Shown: positions 44,418-54,667 of the stretch, one piece after another
How positions within the stretch are numbered: the stretch's first letter is position 1
Layout: each line of letters begins with the position of its first letter
Notes under the pieces: model-generated
The model's input: only the letters and a program-made list of their open reading frames with translations
Databases searched by the model: none
What the model was told of the DNA's origin: nothing
NCBI GenBank assembly: GCA_021432635.1
Contig: MU270026.1
Location: forward strand, 124,001-188,000
Length of the DNA: 64,000 nucleotides
Direction of reading: 5' to 3'
Source: Thozetella sp. PMI_491
Taxonomy: Eukaryota; Ascomycota; Sordariomycetes; Chaetosphaeriales; Chaetosphaeriaceae
Program-made: the position numbers and the translations under genes

Positions 44418-46019
44418 TTGGCAGCGGCTGACGAAGTAAACGCAATGGGAAGCCAGGCAATCACTCCTCCTCCGGATGGAGTCCTCTATGGGCGCCCATC
44501 GACAGCTCAGGGGGCAGCTGATGCAATCCCGCTTCTTGTCGATGATACCTACCACCTTTTCCACCTTACCACCCCCCCGTTCACCAGGCACCACCCCCCA
44601 CGGCTGCGATCAAGCTGGTGGCGCATGCGATCAAACGACCTAGTATCCTGGACCCGAGACCCTGGGCCGAGTATTCATCCTAGTATCGAGAAGTCTCTCC
44701 CGGATGCTGATGGGGTGTGGACGGGGGCCGCGGTGACAGGCCCAGGTGGCAATATGCATATCTTCTACACGGGCTATAACCTCGGCGACAACGGAAAGCA
44801 GGTCATCCTCCACACCCAATCCCCTGATCCGCACGGCTCCTCTTTCTCCACCCCCGGGAATGAGATCAAAATTGTCGGGGACGGGCGCTCCAATCTTGAA
44901 GATATCGACTTCCGAGACCCGTTCATCTTCTTTCACCAGCCAGAGGGTCGCTATTGGATGGTCATTGCCTCACGCCTAGCTAAGGGCCCGAACTGGAGCC
45001 GGGGGTGTATTGCTTTGCTGACGTCCGAGGATCTCGAAACCTGGACCTTCGCACCTAAACCGTTGTACACCCCCAATGACATGTTCTGCCCGGAGTGCCC
45101 GGAGCTGTGGACGCTACCGAACGGGAAGTGGTATCTCATGTACTCACGCTTCCACGCACCGAATGCGGGAACCGTGTACCGCGTGGCTGACTCTCCCTAC
45201 GGTCCATTCCGCGTACCTCGCGACGGATCCCACGGCAGGCTGGACGGGAGGAGATGGTACGCGGCCAAGTCATCCCCGAAGGCCGACAATCAGGACCAAC
45301 GAGTATTCTTTGGGTGGATAGGAGACTACGTCGATGAGGAAAAGAAGTGGCTCTGGGGAGGAGACATGGGCATTCCACGGCTGGTGTCTGCTGGGGAAGA
45401 AGGTTACCTTAACGTCGAGCCGGTTCCCGGGATTCTAGAACTGTTTGAGAAGACTTCCACGCCAGTCGAGACCATCCCATCAACACTAAAGATGACGGCA
45501 GTCGGGACAACGAAGACGAACTTCCTAGATTTGGGGCCGGGCGAGTCTCAGGACCTCCTCGCGACATTTGATATTCGCCAGTGTGACGCACATTCATTTG
45601 GGGTGGTTCTTCAGGCTGACGAGGAGGAAAAGGGCTTCCGGCTACAGATAGTGCCTGGCCCGCAGGATACTTATTCAGTTATTCTGCATACAGACTTTCC
45701 GTCTCTAGACGACTTTTGGGCAGATCAGTATAAGCTGTACCTCCCACGACTAGTGGATGGCCCCGAGATTGTGCGCCATGATGGTGTCAAGCTCATAGGT
45801 GGTATCAAGCTGCTGTTAAGAGGGCAAGTTATGGAGGTCTTTTGCGGGGGCAGGTCGATCAGCTTTAGGCTCCCGATGCCATCACTATATACTCCGGATG
45901 ATAATGGGCAAGCAAGAAAAGAGTGCCACAGGTTCGGGTGGTTCGTCGAAGATGGGGAGGTCGCCGTGGATAATGTATCAATTCGATACGGGGGAATAGT
46001 GTGCAATATGGATAAATAG
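44418..46019 (+). CDS. Intracellular glycoside hydrolase family 32 (fructan/sucrose hydrolase)
   Basis: Single exon, 533 aa; the Met at 44445 (MGSQAITPPP) is an alternative start. There is no signal peptide, so the enzyme is probably cytosolic and acts on imported sugar. The five-blade propeller motifs are present: an Asp in AADAIPLLVDDTYHLFHL (Asp35, the position of the nucleophile in GH32 members that lack WMNDPNG), FRDPFIFF (Asp167, transition-state stabiliser) and PECPELW (Glu226, acid/base). The C-terminal half has the GH32 beta-sandwich (FLDLGPGESQDLLATFDI, VMEVFCGGRSISFRL, GWFVEDGEVAVDNV). Expected reaction is hydrolysis of beta-fructosides. Gene order with a sugar transporter and a Zn2Cys6 gene supports a utilisation locus. 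The exact substrate (sucrose, inulin, levan, kestose) is open. Confidence 0.88.
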   Translation: MAAADEVNAMGSQAITPPPDGVLYGRPSTAQGAADAIPLLVDDTYHLFHLTTPPFTRHHPPRLRSSWWRMRSNDLVSWTRDPGPSIHPSIEKSLPDADGVWTGAAVTGPGGNMHIFYTGYNLGDNGKQVILHTQSPDPHGSSFSTPGNEIKIVGDGRSNLEDIDFRDPFIFFHQPEGRYWMVIASRLAKGPNWSRGCIALLTSEDLETWTFAPKPLYTPNDMFCPECPELWTLPNGKWYLMYSRFHAPNAGTVYRVADSPYGPFRVPRDGSHGRLDGRRWYAAKSSPKADNQDQRVFFGWIGDYVDEEKKWLWGGDMGIPRLVSAGEEGYLNVEPVPGILELFEKTSTPVETIPSTLKMTAVGTTKTNFLDLGPGESQDLLATFDIRQCDAHSFGVVLQADEEEKGFRLQIVPGPQDTYSVILHTDFPSLDDFWADQYKLYLPRLVDGPEIVRHDGVKLIGGIKLLLRGQVMEVFCGGRSISFRLPMPSLYTPDDNGQARKECHRFGWFVEDGEVAVDNVSIRYGGIVCNMDK

Positions 46020-46069
46020 ACACGGGTAACGACCTCTAAATACAAATACAATGACCTTCCTTTTATGCT

Positions 46070-48316
46070 TCAGCCATTGGTCATTGAACCATGTGTAGTC
46101 AAAGCGTTAGTGTCCAGCTGAATAGAACCCAAGATATCGAAAGCACCGTTTCCGCCTACTGCCAGATCCCAGTCTCCAAAGTCTGTGTATTCGAATACCT
46201 CATTGCCAAAGTCGGTCACAACCATCGGGCTGACGTTGCTGTCTAGTGGTTCGTTGAGATTGACAGCAAGTGCATGCTCCAGGCCACGTAAAATGGCGCC
46301 TTCGAGTCGATTCACCGCGTACCTCATAGGCTCGCTGCTCTTACTCATGGTACGCAGACTCCATAGATATGAGTTGAGAGTTTCCTGCCAGAAATTCCTC
46401 TCTTGAGACGAGAGTGAGGTAACAAGAAGCAGGGTGGTGAAAGACCCAACAAGCGCGTATAGGTACGGAGATGCTGTTCGGAGAGAGTTAGCCCAAGTCA
46501 CGAAATTGGTAGCGGCAAATGCTAGGAACACTCACTGAAATACCAGAATGCCTCGAGCTGGTCTGGCCTTAGTGCAAGAACAAAGCCTATCGCATTCTGC
46601 GTCGTCTGCAGTGCGATCTGGCGTACCCGGCCTAGAAGCTCTTCCTCGCATCTTGGAGGCATCGCTGTAGAGCGAATGAGGCGTCGTAGTATCGCCATGG
46701 TGACTCCATAATAGGAAAAATGGAGATAACCTTGACAACCGTTAGGAACTCAAGACTTCCCAGAGAATCTGGAATATGTAGGTAGCTTACCGTGGAAGCA
46801 CAGTTTCCTTTGGTAGGCAATGCTCATCTGCAGGGACGAAGGGATACTCTCGTACCAAGCCTGCAGCTGATCCAACAAGGGCTGTGCCCGCCGATATAGT
46901 AGTTCAGTGTCTTGGTCGAAACAGGTTCGGATAGAGTAGAATGATGACAAGACAGAAGTCAGTATCAAGGTTAGTTTAACCATGTGGATAAACTGTAGTT
47001 TCCCCCTTGCACCGATGGACCGTCGCTCTTCGTCTAGGCTGGAGCTATCGCAATCCGAGAAGTCTTCGTTGGCTAGCTCTAGCACACCCCAGTCGTCATG
47101 GTGAATATGCACCGGCCGCCCGTATGCCAGGGCAGTCCACCGATCTTGCATATAAAGAGCCCAGCTTAGGCGCTTCCGGACATTTCTTTCCCACTGAGGG
47201 ATGAACCAGTTGCTCGCGTTGAGATGCAAACCGAGGCACTGGCCAATGGCCAGAGCTTGGCATGTCAGCCCCCAGGCGTATGTGTGATCAGGGTTTAGAG
47301 GATCCTCGGGCTGGCATTGTAGGAGTAAGAGAATGGCCTGAATGGAGGATAGCTTTGGTCGATGGTAAGACGATGTGACAGCCTTTTGCAATAGACCTCG
47401 TAGAAGTGACGCGTCTGGCATTGGCTTTATCGATAGCTCAGGATCATACCCCCACCAACGCATGGCCGATAGGTAGATGGCGCCGAGCAGTGCTGCTGAG
47501 ACGCGTCGAGGTGATTTAGCGTAGTTGTCCATGAAGAATTCCTTGTTCAATAGAGGATAGCAAGGATGAACATGTCGCCAGAATAGCTCGACTAGGCTGG
47601 CCCCGTGTGGGTGTATGCAAGCTTCGATGGCTGCGCACTGGACGGCCTCGGCACTGGAGTCGATGGCTTTCTCGTCTGAAACGACGTGGAAAGTTAGTGG
47701 ATATGCAACTTGATCGCCGTCGAGATCAAGCACTCGGCGGATAGAGTGCGTCTCGAGACTGAACTCTTGAGTCCTCGGATCGTACGGCCGGTGTCTCTGC
47801 AACTAGGAATAAGCTACTGTCCACGCTTAGGCCTTCTTTTATCGCTTAGAGCCCTACCATCAGTATAGGCTCCATGTCGCTTCCGAGGCCGTATAACTCT
47901 GCGAATCGCGACTGGGAGAGACCTAGAGCAGATGAATCGGAACTTCCCTCGGGTCCAGATATCGCTGTAGCACTACTGCCCCCATCGTCGGTCGGCCGAT
48001 GGGATACAGGGATAGATACTATGTCTGCGTCCGCCTCCAGCTGCTCCTGCGGATTCTCACTGGTCGGCTTTTGGGCGGCCAAATGGATCGGATTTGGTAC
48101 AGCGACGTTGGACGGCTGTATAATATACGATCTCACTAATTCACCTGGCTCAAAGACGCAGGCTGAACCGCGGAGTTCGCAGTGTACGCATTGGCTCTCG
48201 CCATCCTTGAGCACACATCGCGACTTCCTTTGCTTGCACGCGCTGCACGGACGCCCACTTCGCCTTTGGCGCTTCCGGCTACCCGACTCGTAATCCGACG
48301 GCGTGAGTATTTCCAT
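46070..48316 (-). CDS. Zn2Cys6 fungal transcription factor (sugar locus)
   Basis: The N-terminal exon (47852-48316) starts MEILTPSDYESGSRKRQRR and carries the binuclear zinc cluster CSACKQRKSRC, then CVHCELRGSAC, that is CxxCx6C and CxxCx6C. A phase-0 intron (GTAGGG to CCTAG) joins LQRHRPYDPRTQEF. The fungal-specific middle homology domain follows: LVELFWRHVHPCYPLLNKEFF, SSIQAILLLLQCQP, RKRLSWALYMQDRWTALAYGRP. Two or more short introns lie near 46740-46795 and 46530, and the last exon ends at 46070. About 700 aa, nuclear. Location beside a sugar transporter and GH32 enzyme suggests it controls them. The 3' exon borders are approximate. Confidence 0.87.
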
Positions 48317-48929
48317 GCCGCTGAGCAAACGGACATGGCGAGCATGCCAAAGCGGGCACTCGGCTTCGTTTGCGTGACTTCGAGAGGTGGGATAAATCGG
48401 CCGCGCCGATCGAGTCAGTTGGCCTCACGTGCCTTTTGCGACAGAATTAAAACTCTGCTGGGTCCTTCGTTACGAGGAGTGAAAGCAGTACGCCACCGAA
48501 ATCCCCACACTGCAGCGCTAAAGTAGAGCCGACAACCCCGCAAGATGGTGGGGAGCGTCGGTTGGATCCTTGTCGAGACGGTATAATTACCTACCGTACC
48601 TACCTTAGGTAGGTAGATCGCATAGTGGCTCTTACATCCGGCTTGGAATACCACCCCTCAGCCGTTCAGATTCTCGAGGGCCACATTGCGGCGCAAGACC
48701 TTCCAATGTCAACTTCACGGTCTACATGAATCCCGCCTACGGAGACACAATAATATGTAGTCACGGCGGCTTAGAAACGCAAATATTTCTTTCTGTGCTG
48801 CTGTTAACGTGCTGCTGTTCCCCATCTACGATACCATTAATGGCTTCTAACGTGAAGCATTACTTACCTTCATGGGTGCCATAGTAAAGGCGTCATATCC
48901 CCAAGATACATGATGGTAGGGCACTGCGA
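48317..48929. other. Intergenic region
   Basis: Upstream region of the sugar-locus regulator and 3' flank of the Dal5-type permease. Contains the inverted repeat listed next. No gene seen. Confidence 0.5.
48597..48615. promoter_or_regulatory. 8-bp inverted repeat, TACCTACC-TTA-GGTAGGTA
   Basis: Perfect 8-bp arms with a 3-nt spacer, about 280 nt upstream of the regulator start at 48316. TACCTA-type elements are frequent in fungal promoters; a regulatory role is inferred from position and symmetry only. Confidence 0.45.
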
Positions 48930-50678
48930 CTAGGAGACATATCTGAAGTTTGGCTTTTCCCAGTCCGTCAAGTCCTCGAAACTCTCTTCAACTCGGACAT
49001 CTCCCTGGATGACAACCCCATGAATGCGATCCCGGCGTCGATTTTCCCACCGGATCCCTAGAAAGTAGACGAGCATGATCGCCACAGCGGAAGCTTCAAA
49101 TCCTAGGATAGAGTTATACCCGCTCGTGTAATGAGGGGCCTCGGATGACTGGAATGTCTGTGGTGCCACGATGTTGGCCACGCAGTAGGCAAGAAATACC
49201 ATCGCGTTGACGGTCAGTTTCTTGGTGTGGCCCGAGGTGTTCGCCATGGGCAGTGACAGTGCGACGGCGTAGGGACCCCAGAAGAAGTAAAAGAAGTAGT
49301 AGGCGGTCAACAGCCCTGCCTTATTGCTGGCTGGGAGCTTCCGAATGACAATGGAACAGACCAACGGCACGACGCAGCATACAGCGGCTGACAGGCAGCG
49401 CGTGTTCTTGATGTACCGTGGTGGCAAGGTAGCCAGGATGCTCGCGACCGCCTGGATCACGCCAGTGGGCATGCCGATCAGAACGGTGTCCAGAGAGCTG
49501 AAACCGAAGCCTGACACGATTTGGGCGGAAAAAGTGTTGAGCCCGCCGTTGCTGACGTTCATGCAGAGGAAGAAGAGGGCTATAGCCCAGCACTTCCAAT
49601 CCGACATTGCCTCCCGGACTTGGTACCACTTGAATGTCTTTGGAGTGTTAGCTTACTTCCTGATAATCACTCGATCCGTGGGATATCTGACCTTGTTTTC
49701 GATTCCAGTGTTGTCTGCTCGCTTTCGTTCTATGGCAATGAATGCTTCCTTCTCGCTTAGGAAGCGCCCGGCGGCAGGTCGGTCCGGAAAGAAGATGAAC
49801 ATCATGATCGAGAAGAACATGCTGACACATCCAAGGACAATGAAGAGGAGCCTCCAATTGGCGATTGAGATATTGGAGTGACCAATGCCGTAGGAAATAA
49901 GCCCAACGTACAGCTAGATATTGTCAGTGTTCGGCATCTGGACCATCCCCTAGGCAAAACATACCGATGCTACAGTAGAGCTCCACAAAGCCACCCGCAA
50001 AGGCTGTTCTCTCTTGTTGTACCACATACTGGTGATGAGAGTCAGGCCAGGAAGAGCAGGAGCTTCCGCCATGCCCATGAAGAAACGCAGCGCCATCAGT
50101 CCGGCAGCGTTGTGCGTAACCGCCATGAGCAAGGTTGTCAGGCTCCACACCATGGCCAAACCAGCCAGGAATTTCCCAACGGGAAACCTAGATAGTGCAT
50201 TCACGGCGGGAAACTCGGCGACTAGATATCCGAAGTAGAAGATAGAGCCAACTAGACGGCTGGTAAGTCTTAGATCGCACGCTAATCAAGGCGATGACCT
50301 ACCCCAGCTGTAGTCTTGCCCCACCAGGTTCGTGTCTTTCGACATGCCGTAGAGGTTCGCGTTCGAGATGATGATTTTCTAGCCGCAAAAGTCGTTAGTC
50401 GTTGGACCAAGCGAGGCACAAAGCATTAGGGAGAGCAGCAGCCTCACGTCCACAGCGGAGAGCGTAGCGTAGCCCCAGAGATACGGCATGATGCGCCAGT
50501 CGATCTTTTTCAAGACTTTCCTCGCGTCATCCTCTGTATAATCGAAATACACAGTAGGGGCGACAGCTGTGGCCGCCGAAGACGAGACATTCTTGTTGTT
50601 GTTAGCCCTGTCGTCGTCCGCAGCACCCTTCTCGGCCGGGGTGGTTGCTCGACCAAGATCGTCTGATTGGGTTGACAT
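48930..50678 (-). CDS. MFS permease, allantoate/anion:cation symporter (Dal5) type
   Basis: At least five exons. The N-terminal exon begins MSTQSDDLGRATTPAEKG and has YFDYTEDDARKVLKKIDWRIMPYLW, the classic entry of this family. After an intron it continues KIIISNANLYGMSKDTNLVGQDYSW, then FYFGYLVAEFPAVNALSRFP, ALRFFMGMAEAPALPGLTLI and WYNKREQPLRVALWSS. The cytoplasmic loop FFPDRPAAGRFLSEKEAFIA leads to the second half, AMSDWKCWAIALFFLCMN, with GPYAVALSLPMANTSGHTKKL typical of Dal5/Tna1-type carriers. The tail is RVEESFEDLTDWEKPNFRYVS, a normal end for the family. It imports carboxylates or nitrogen compounds (allantoate, ureidosuccinate, nicotinate, dipeptides in known members). Head-to-head with the isocitrate-lyase-like gene, so probably the uptake step of that cluster. 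Confidence 0.9.
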
Positions 50679-51122
50679 TCTCGTCTCGAGCTATCCCACA
50701 GGGCCAATGTCAGTGAGTCTGCAGGTAGCTCATTTGAGCTGGATGCCCGGGCAATTAAGTAAGGCGCTGCCTCGCAGATTTGGCGACACGCGAGGTGTGC
50801 AAAGCCTCGGACGATATTGATGACCGTCCAGTCCGGGTTTCCACATGACTAATGAAATTGGTAGCTGGGCAGACCTAGTCTAGATAGGTCCCTGGGCGGA
50901 CTTGCGCGGCGAGCATGAATCATGGAGGGGCGGACATCGAGCAGAAAGTCCGCTGTGGGGCCCGGCCGCGATAGCGACAGGGCGCCGCCCCCTCCCAAGT
51001 CCGGTGCGTTGCCAGGACGCTAGAGGTCCAATTAGGTGCAAGTATACAAGCTTCAGGCGACGTGAGCTTTCACGGCTCGCGTACCTCTCGAGCACAGGAT
51101 TTGATATTGCCGGTTCTTCACA
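50679..51122. promoter_or_regulatory. Divergent promoter of permease and ICL-like gene
   Basis: 444 nt between two head-to-head starts. CGGAC/GTCCG sites occur at 50897-50901 (CGGAC), 50931-50936 (CGGACA) and 50947-50952 (AGTCCG); the last two form an inverted pair. The same core recurs in the other promoters of the 49-64 kb cluster. Confidence 0.55.
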
Positions 51123-52782
51123 ATGGACACACAAGAATCCAGCATCGAAAGAGAGGACGAAATCTTTCAACAAACTGTCAACCAGATCGAGGAATGGTGG
51201 CAAACGCCCAAACAAAGTTCCATTAGCCGGTACTTGCGCCTACAACTGTTTATATGATCTGAACTGACACCCGTTGGCAAGGCCATACCGTGCACAGCAA
51301 ATAGCACCCCTGCGCAGCCCACTTGATGTTGATTTTCCAGCAAACAAGCAGGCGCTGAAGCTATGGGCGCAGCTCAGCCAGCATCGCCAAGATGGGACTG
51401 CCGAGATGACTTTCGGCATGATAGATCCTATACTTGCCACGCAGATGGTCGGCCAGCAAACAATTTACATCTCAGGGGCGCTTTGCGCCTTCTCGGAGGC
51501 AGAGTGTAGCGGGCAAGACACCAGTGACTATCCGTGGGACACTGTGCCCCGCGTCGCCGAGCGCATGTTCCGGTCGCAGCGGTATCACGATCGGAAGCAG
51601 AGGCAATACCGCATGCAACTAAGCAGGGAACAACGTCTCTCTCTCCCTGGTCCCCGGGACTTCTTGCAGCCCATTATCGCTGATGCTGACATGGGTTTCG
51701 GGAGCACGACCTCGGTCGTCAAGTTGGTTCAGAGGCTTGTGGAGGCCGGTGTTGCCATGTTCCACATCGACGACTTGGCAATTGGGAACAAACGCTTCAC
51801 TAGTGGCGAAGGCCCGACCGTCGTATCCACGAGGGATTACCTCAAACGGCTGTGCGCGGCAAGAATGCAGCTCGATATCATGGGGTATGCCCTCCCGCGT
51901 TGATGGAGCGCATGTTACTAGTGCTAATGGTGAGCCAGTGCGGAGACTCTTATCATCGCCCGTTGCGACGTCGATGGATCTCAATTCATCACTTCCAACA
52001 ACGACAGCCGGGATCATGCGTACATTCTCGGTGCTACCGAGCATGTTGAACCATTGGCCGACGTGCTCCGCCGGATCGATCCTTACAATGTCGGTGCACG
52101 GAAGGAGGCTACCGATAGCTGGCTCAAGGAAGCCAAACTTGTCACGTTCGATGACGCAGTAAAGCTGGCGGCCACCCCTGCCCAGTTTGAGATATACTGC
52201 GGCAAGCTTGGAGAGAAGAAGTTCCATAGCCTTGGAGAGCGGCGAGTATATGCCAAACACGCACTAGGTAGTGGCGAGGCTCCCTTCTTCGACTGGGAAC
52301 TTCCACGGACAGAGGATGGGAGGTTTCGGTTTAAACCAACGACGCATACCATCGTGGAGCGCTGCTTGGAGAGCGCACCGCTTGGGGAAGTGACATGGGC
52401 CCGAATGGATTTTGTCTGGGAAAATCTCGTCCAAGTACACGAGTGCATCCGCGCGGTTCATCCAGAAAGGCTGTTTGCGGCCGGATACGGCGCAACATAC
52501 GACTTCAAGGCTCGCGGTTACAGTGAAGACGATGTCCGCGATTTCCACCTCAAACTTGCGAAGCTGGGCGTCGTATGGCAACTGCAGCCGGGATTCGCGA
52601 TGCAAGGCCTGAACCATGTGACGAAGAAATTCTCGGTGAATTGGGCGAAAGAGGGCATCGCAGGATACATCCGAGATATCCAAGGGCCGGCTATGAAAGC
52701 GGACACGGATACTTACGAAAAGATGTCATGGAGTGGAGGCTACCTCGCAGATGCATATACGAACATCGTGGAGGGAATATAG
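51123..52782 (+). CDS. Isocitrate lyase/PEP mutase-superfamily enzyme lacking the KKCGH motif
   Basis: Three exons, 51123-51229, 51282-51884 and 51939-52782, read in frame to 517 aa, close to the fungal isocitrate lyase length. The alignment with isocitrate lyase is good across its length: IYISGALCAF, DYPWDTVPRVAERMF, YHDRKQR, LQPIIADADMGFG (residues 162-175), EAGVAMFHIDD, then DIMGAETLIIARCDVDGSQFI and DSRDHAYILGAT, ending MSWSGGYLADAYTNIVEGI. But where isocitrate lyase and methylisocitrate lyase have KKCGH or KRCGH (catalytic Cys), this protein has NKRFT (205-209). The Mg-binding Asp residues remain. So it probably acts on a related 2-hydroxy or 2-oxo acid, or is not a lyase of the classic type. 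It shares a promoter region with the permease. No peroxisomal signal at the C-terminus. Confidence 0.83.
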
Positions 52783-52832
52783 AGCTTTAAATAATATCTC
52801 TTTACAAACTTTTGTTATATTTAGGTCTAAGA

Positions 52833-53696
52833 CTATTGCGCGAAGAACTTCAACAGAAGCTCTCCGCAAAGAATTGCGTGATCGTCTTGATGAATTAGTT
52901 CCAAAGAGTCTTTCAGCTGCTTAGTATCCAGGGTACCGCTTTCACCCAAGCTAAGAACAGCTTGCTCATTGATGAAAGTATCGAACTCGGGGTGGCCTTG
53001 ATACGTTAGAACTCTTCCTGGCTGGTAGATGCCTTGCACGTCACAAAGATTGCTCGATCCCATCGAGACCCAGCTTTCAGGTAGTCCCTCCGAAGGCACG
53101 ACGACGTGATCGGCATGGAGGAACTGGCAGGAAAGCACATCCTGGCCCTTGAGAAGCCCTGGGAAAGCGGCCTTGAATTTCGGATTCAGGCGGACGTCGT
53201 GTACTCCAATCTCCCATCCTTTGGGTGACTTTTCCACGCGTACACCGTGCTGCCCAAGAAGCGCCTGTGAGACCAACTGATGGCCAAAACAGCCACCATA
53301 AATTCGGATTCTTGGATTTTGGGCATGGACGTCTGGGCTGGATCAGCGAAAGCCTTTGGAAGACCAGACAGACCACTGACCTTGAAGATACTTCTCCAGC
53401 GCTATGATCCACGGTTCTTGATCGTAAGCGGAGGCAGTCGAGCCTGTTACAATGATGGCATCCGTGTTCTCTAGGTTATCGGGATACATCCCATGTTCAA
53501 CATCCCAGCTACTTGTCTCGATACGCACCTGCTCCTCTGGACGGCGGTTTGCGTTATATGACTCGGCAGAAGCGAGGAGCCAGGCCCGAAAAACGTCACC
53601 AAATTGCCCCCTTGTTTGGGAAATGTTGGACCCGAATCGGAAACACTCAAATACAGCAGCCCGGATCACGCGCGGGGTAAAGGGAGTGATAGCCAT
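52833..53696 (-). CDS. Class I glutamine amidotransferase-like protein
   Basis: Two exons, complement(52833-53332, 53381-53696), with a 48-nt intron, give 271 aa. The catalytic triad of class I GATases is visible: Cys in the elbow IYGGCFGHQLVSQAL, and His and Glu in VLTYQGHPEFD. The N-terminal segment MYPDNLENTDAIIVTGSTASAYD is the usual first half of the fold. There is no fused synthase domain, as in fungal and plant stand-alone GATases (some of which are gamma-glutamyl peptidases). So the likely reaction is hydrolysis of a glutamine or gamma-glutamyl amide. It ends 50 nt from the convergent ICL-like gene. Confidence 0.87.
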
Positions 53697-54667
53697 TATC
53701 GATGCGAGAACCGGCTGGGAAAAAGATGCAGTCTTTGATCCGCGAGTCTTGGCAAGTGAAACTGCTTATATGCTTCTCTTGCGGATGCTCGCCGACTCGA
53801 ATCTTTGTGATTCTGAGCACACCCCCCCGGCAACACTCGTCTTCATCGATTCACGGCAGTCTTAAGGGGTTCGCAGACGACATACTGCCTAATCGGGAAA
53901 TGTCCGATTGTCCGCTTGCCAAGCTCCGTCTTTGATTGGTTTAGTAGCTGAGGACCCATTGCCGAGTCATGGGTCGTTGGAAGAGGATTGGTCTAGAGCA
54001 GCTATCACATGGCCGCGGTAGGAATAGGAGTAAGGAGCTGAGCCCTGAAGTTTCATCATACAGGGCACGATGGCCTCTGGTTCAGACATCCCATTTACCA
54101 GTCTGCTTTCGTCCAGACCCATGCATGGTTTGTACACCTTCACTCCCGACCGAATGCCACTTAGCGGCCCAGGTTCCGGATTTCTGGGTGGCTGCTTTTT
54201 AGGGCAATCCGCTGGGGAGACTATGTGGGGACGAAGACCCCATGATCAATGGCGGTCGCGTGGCGGAAGGGTTACATATATCTGGAGATGGTGCCCTAGG
54301 GAAGATGGTGGCCCGAGAAACACTCAAGTCTCGAGCACCGGCATGATAGCCGACCTCGTCGTGTCCATTGTGCACTTGGCCTTGCCCCAAGAAGTGAAAC
54401 GTATGCGTAGGTACCTAGGTACACAGACAGGAAAGCATCGTGTCAACGAGGCATCGAGACCCCAGCCCACCGGCATGGTGGCACCCAAGCTAGAGCGCCT
54501 TAGCTCGACTTGCTCCGTAATGCCGTGACTACACCCCCACCACTATCTTATCGATGAGCCCATTCGCCACTGTATTTCTGTGGGGATGACCTCCCGTCGT
54601 CTTCTTTGCGCCCACCTCAACGCGCCGAAAGACGCCTGAGGAAAGCTCGCGACATTGCGCTGCTCAC
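53697..54667. other. Intergenic divergent promoter region
   Basis: About 970 nt between the GATase (minus) and Zn2Cys6 gene (plus). Contains the paired TCCG site at 53901-53915 and a perfect 12-bp palindrome GTACCTAGGTAC near 54411. The plus-strand open frame 54070-54528 has no domain and is not accepted. Confidence 0.5.
53901..53915 (+). promoter_or_regulatory. Paired TGTCCG site (TGTCCGATTGTCCGC)
   Basis: Two direct TGTCCG half-sites 9 nt apart, about 205 nt upstream of the GATase start. The core equals that found near the deacetylase-fold, oxidase and amidase/aminotransferase starts. Confidence 0.5.

Noticed and set aside
49324-49881. Plus-strand open frame of 185 codons
   Set aside because: Antisense to conserved Dal5-type permease exons; no supporting features.
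51619-52260. Minus-strand open frame of 213 codons
   Set aside because: Opposite the ICL-like exons and spanning their intron. The plus strand carries clear family motifs.
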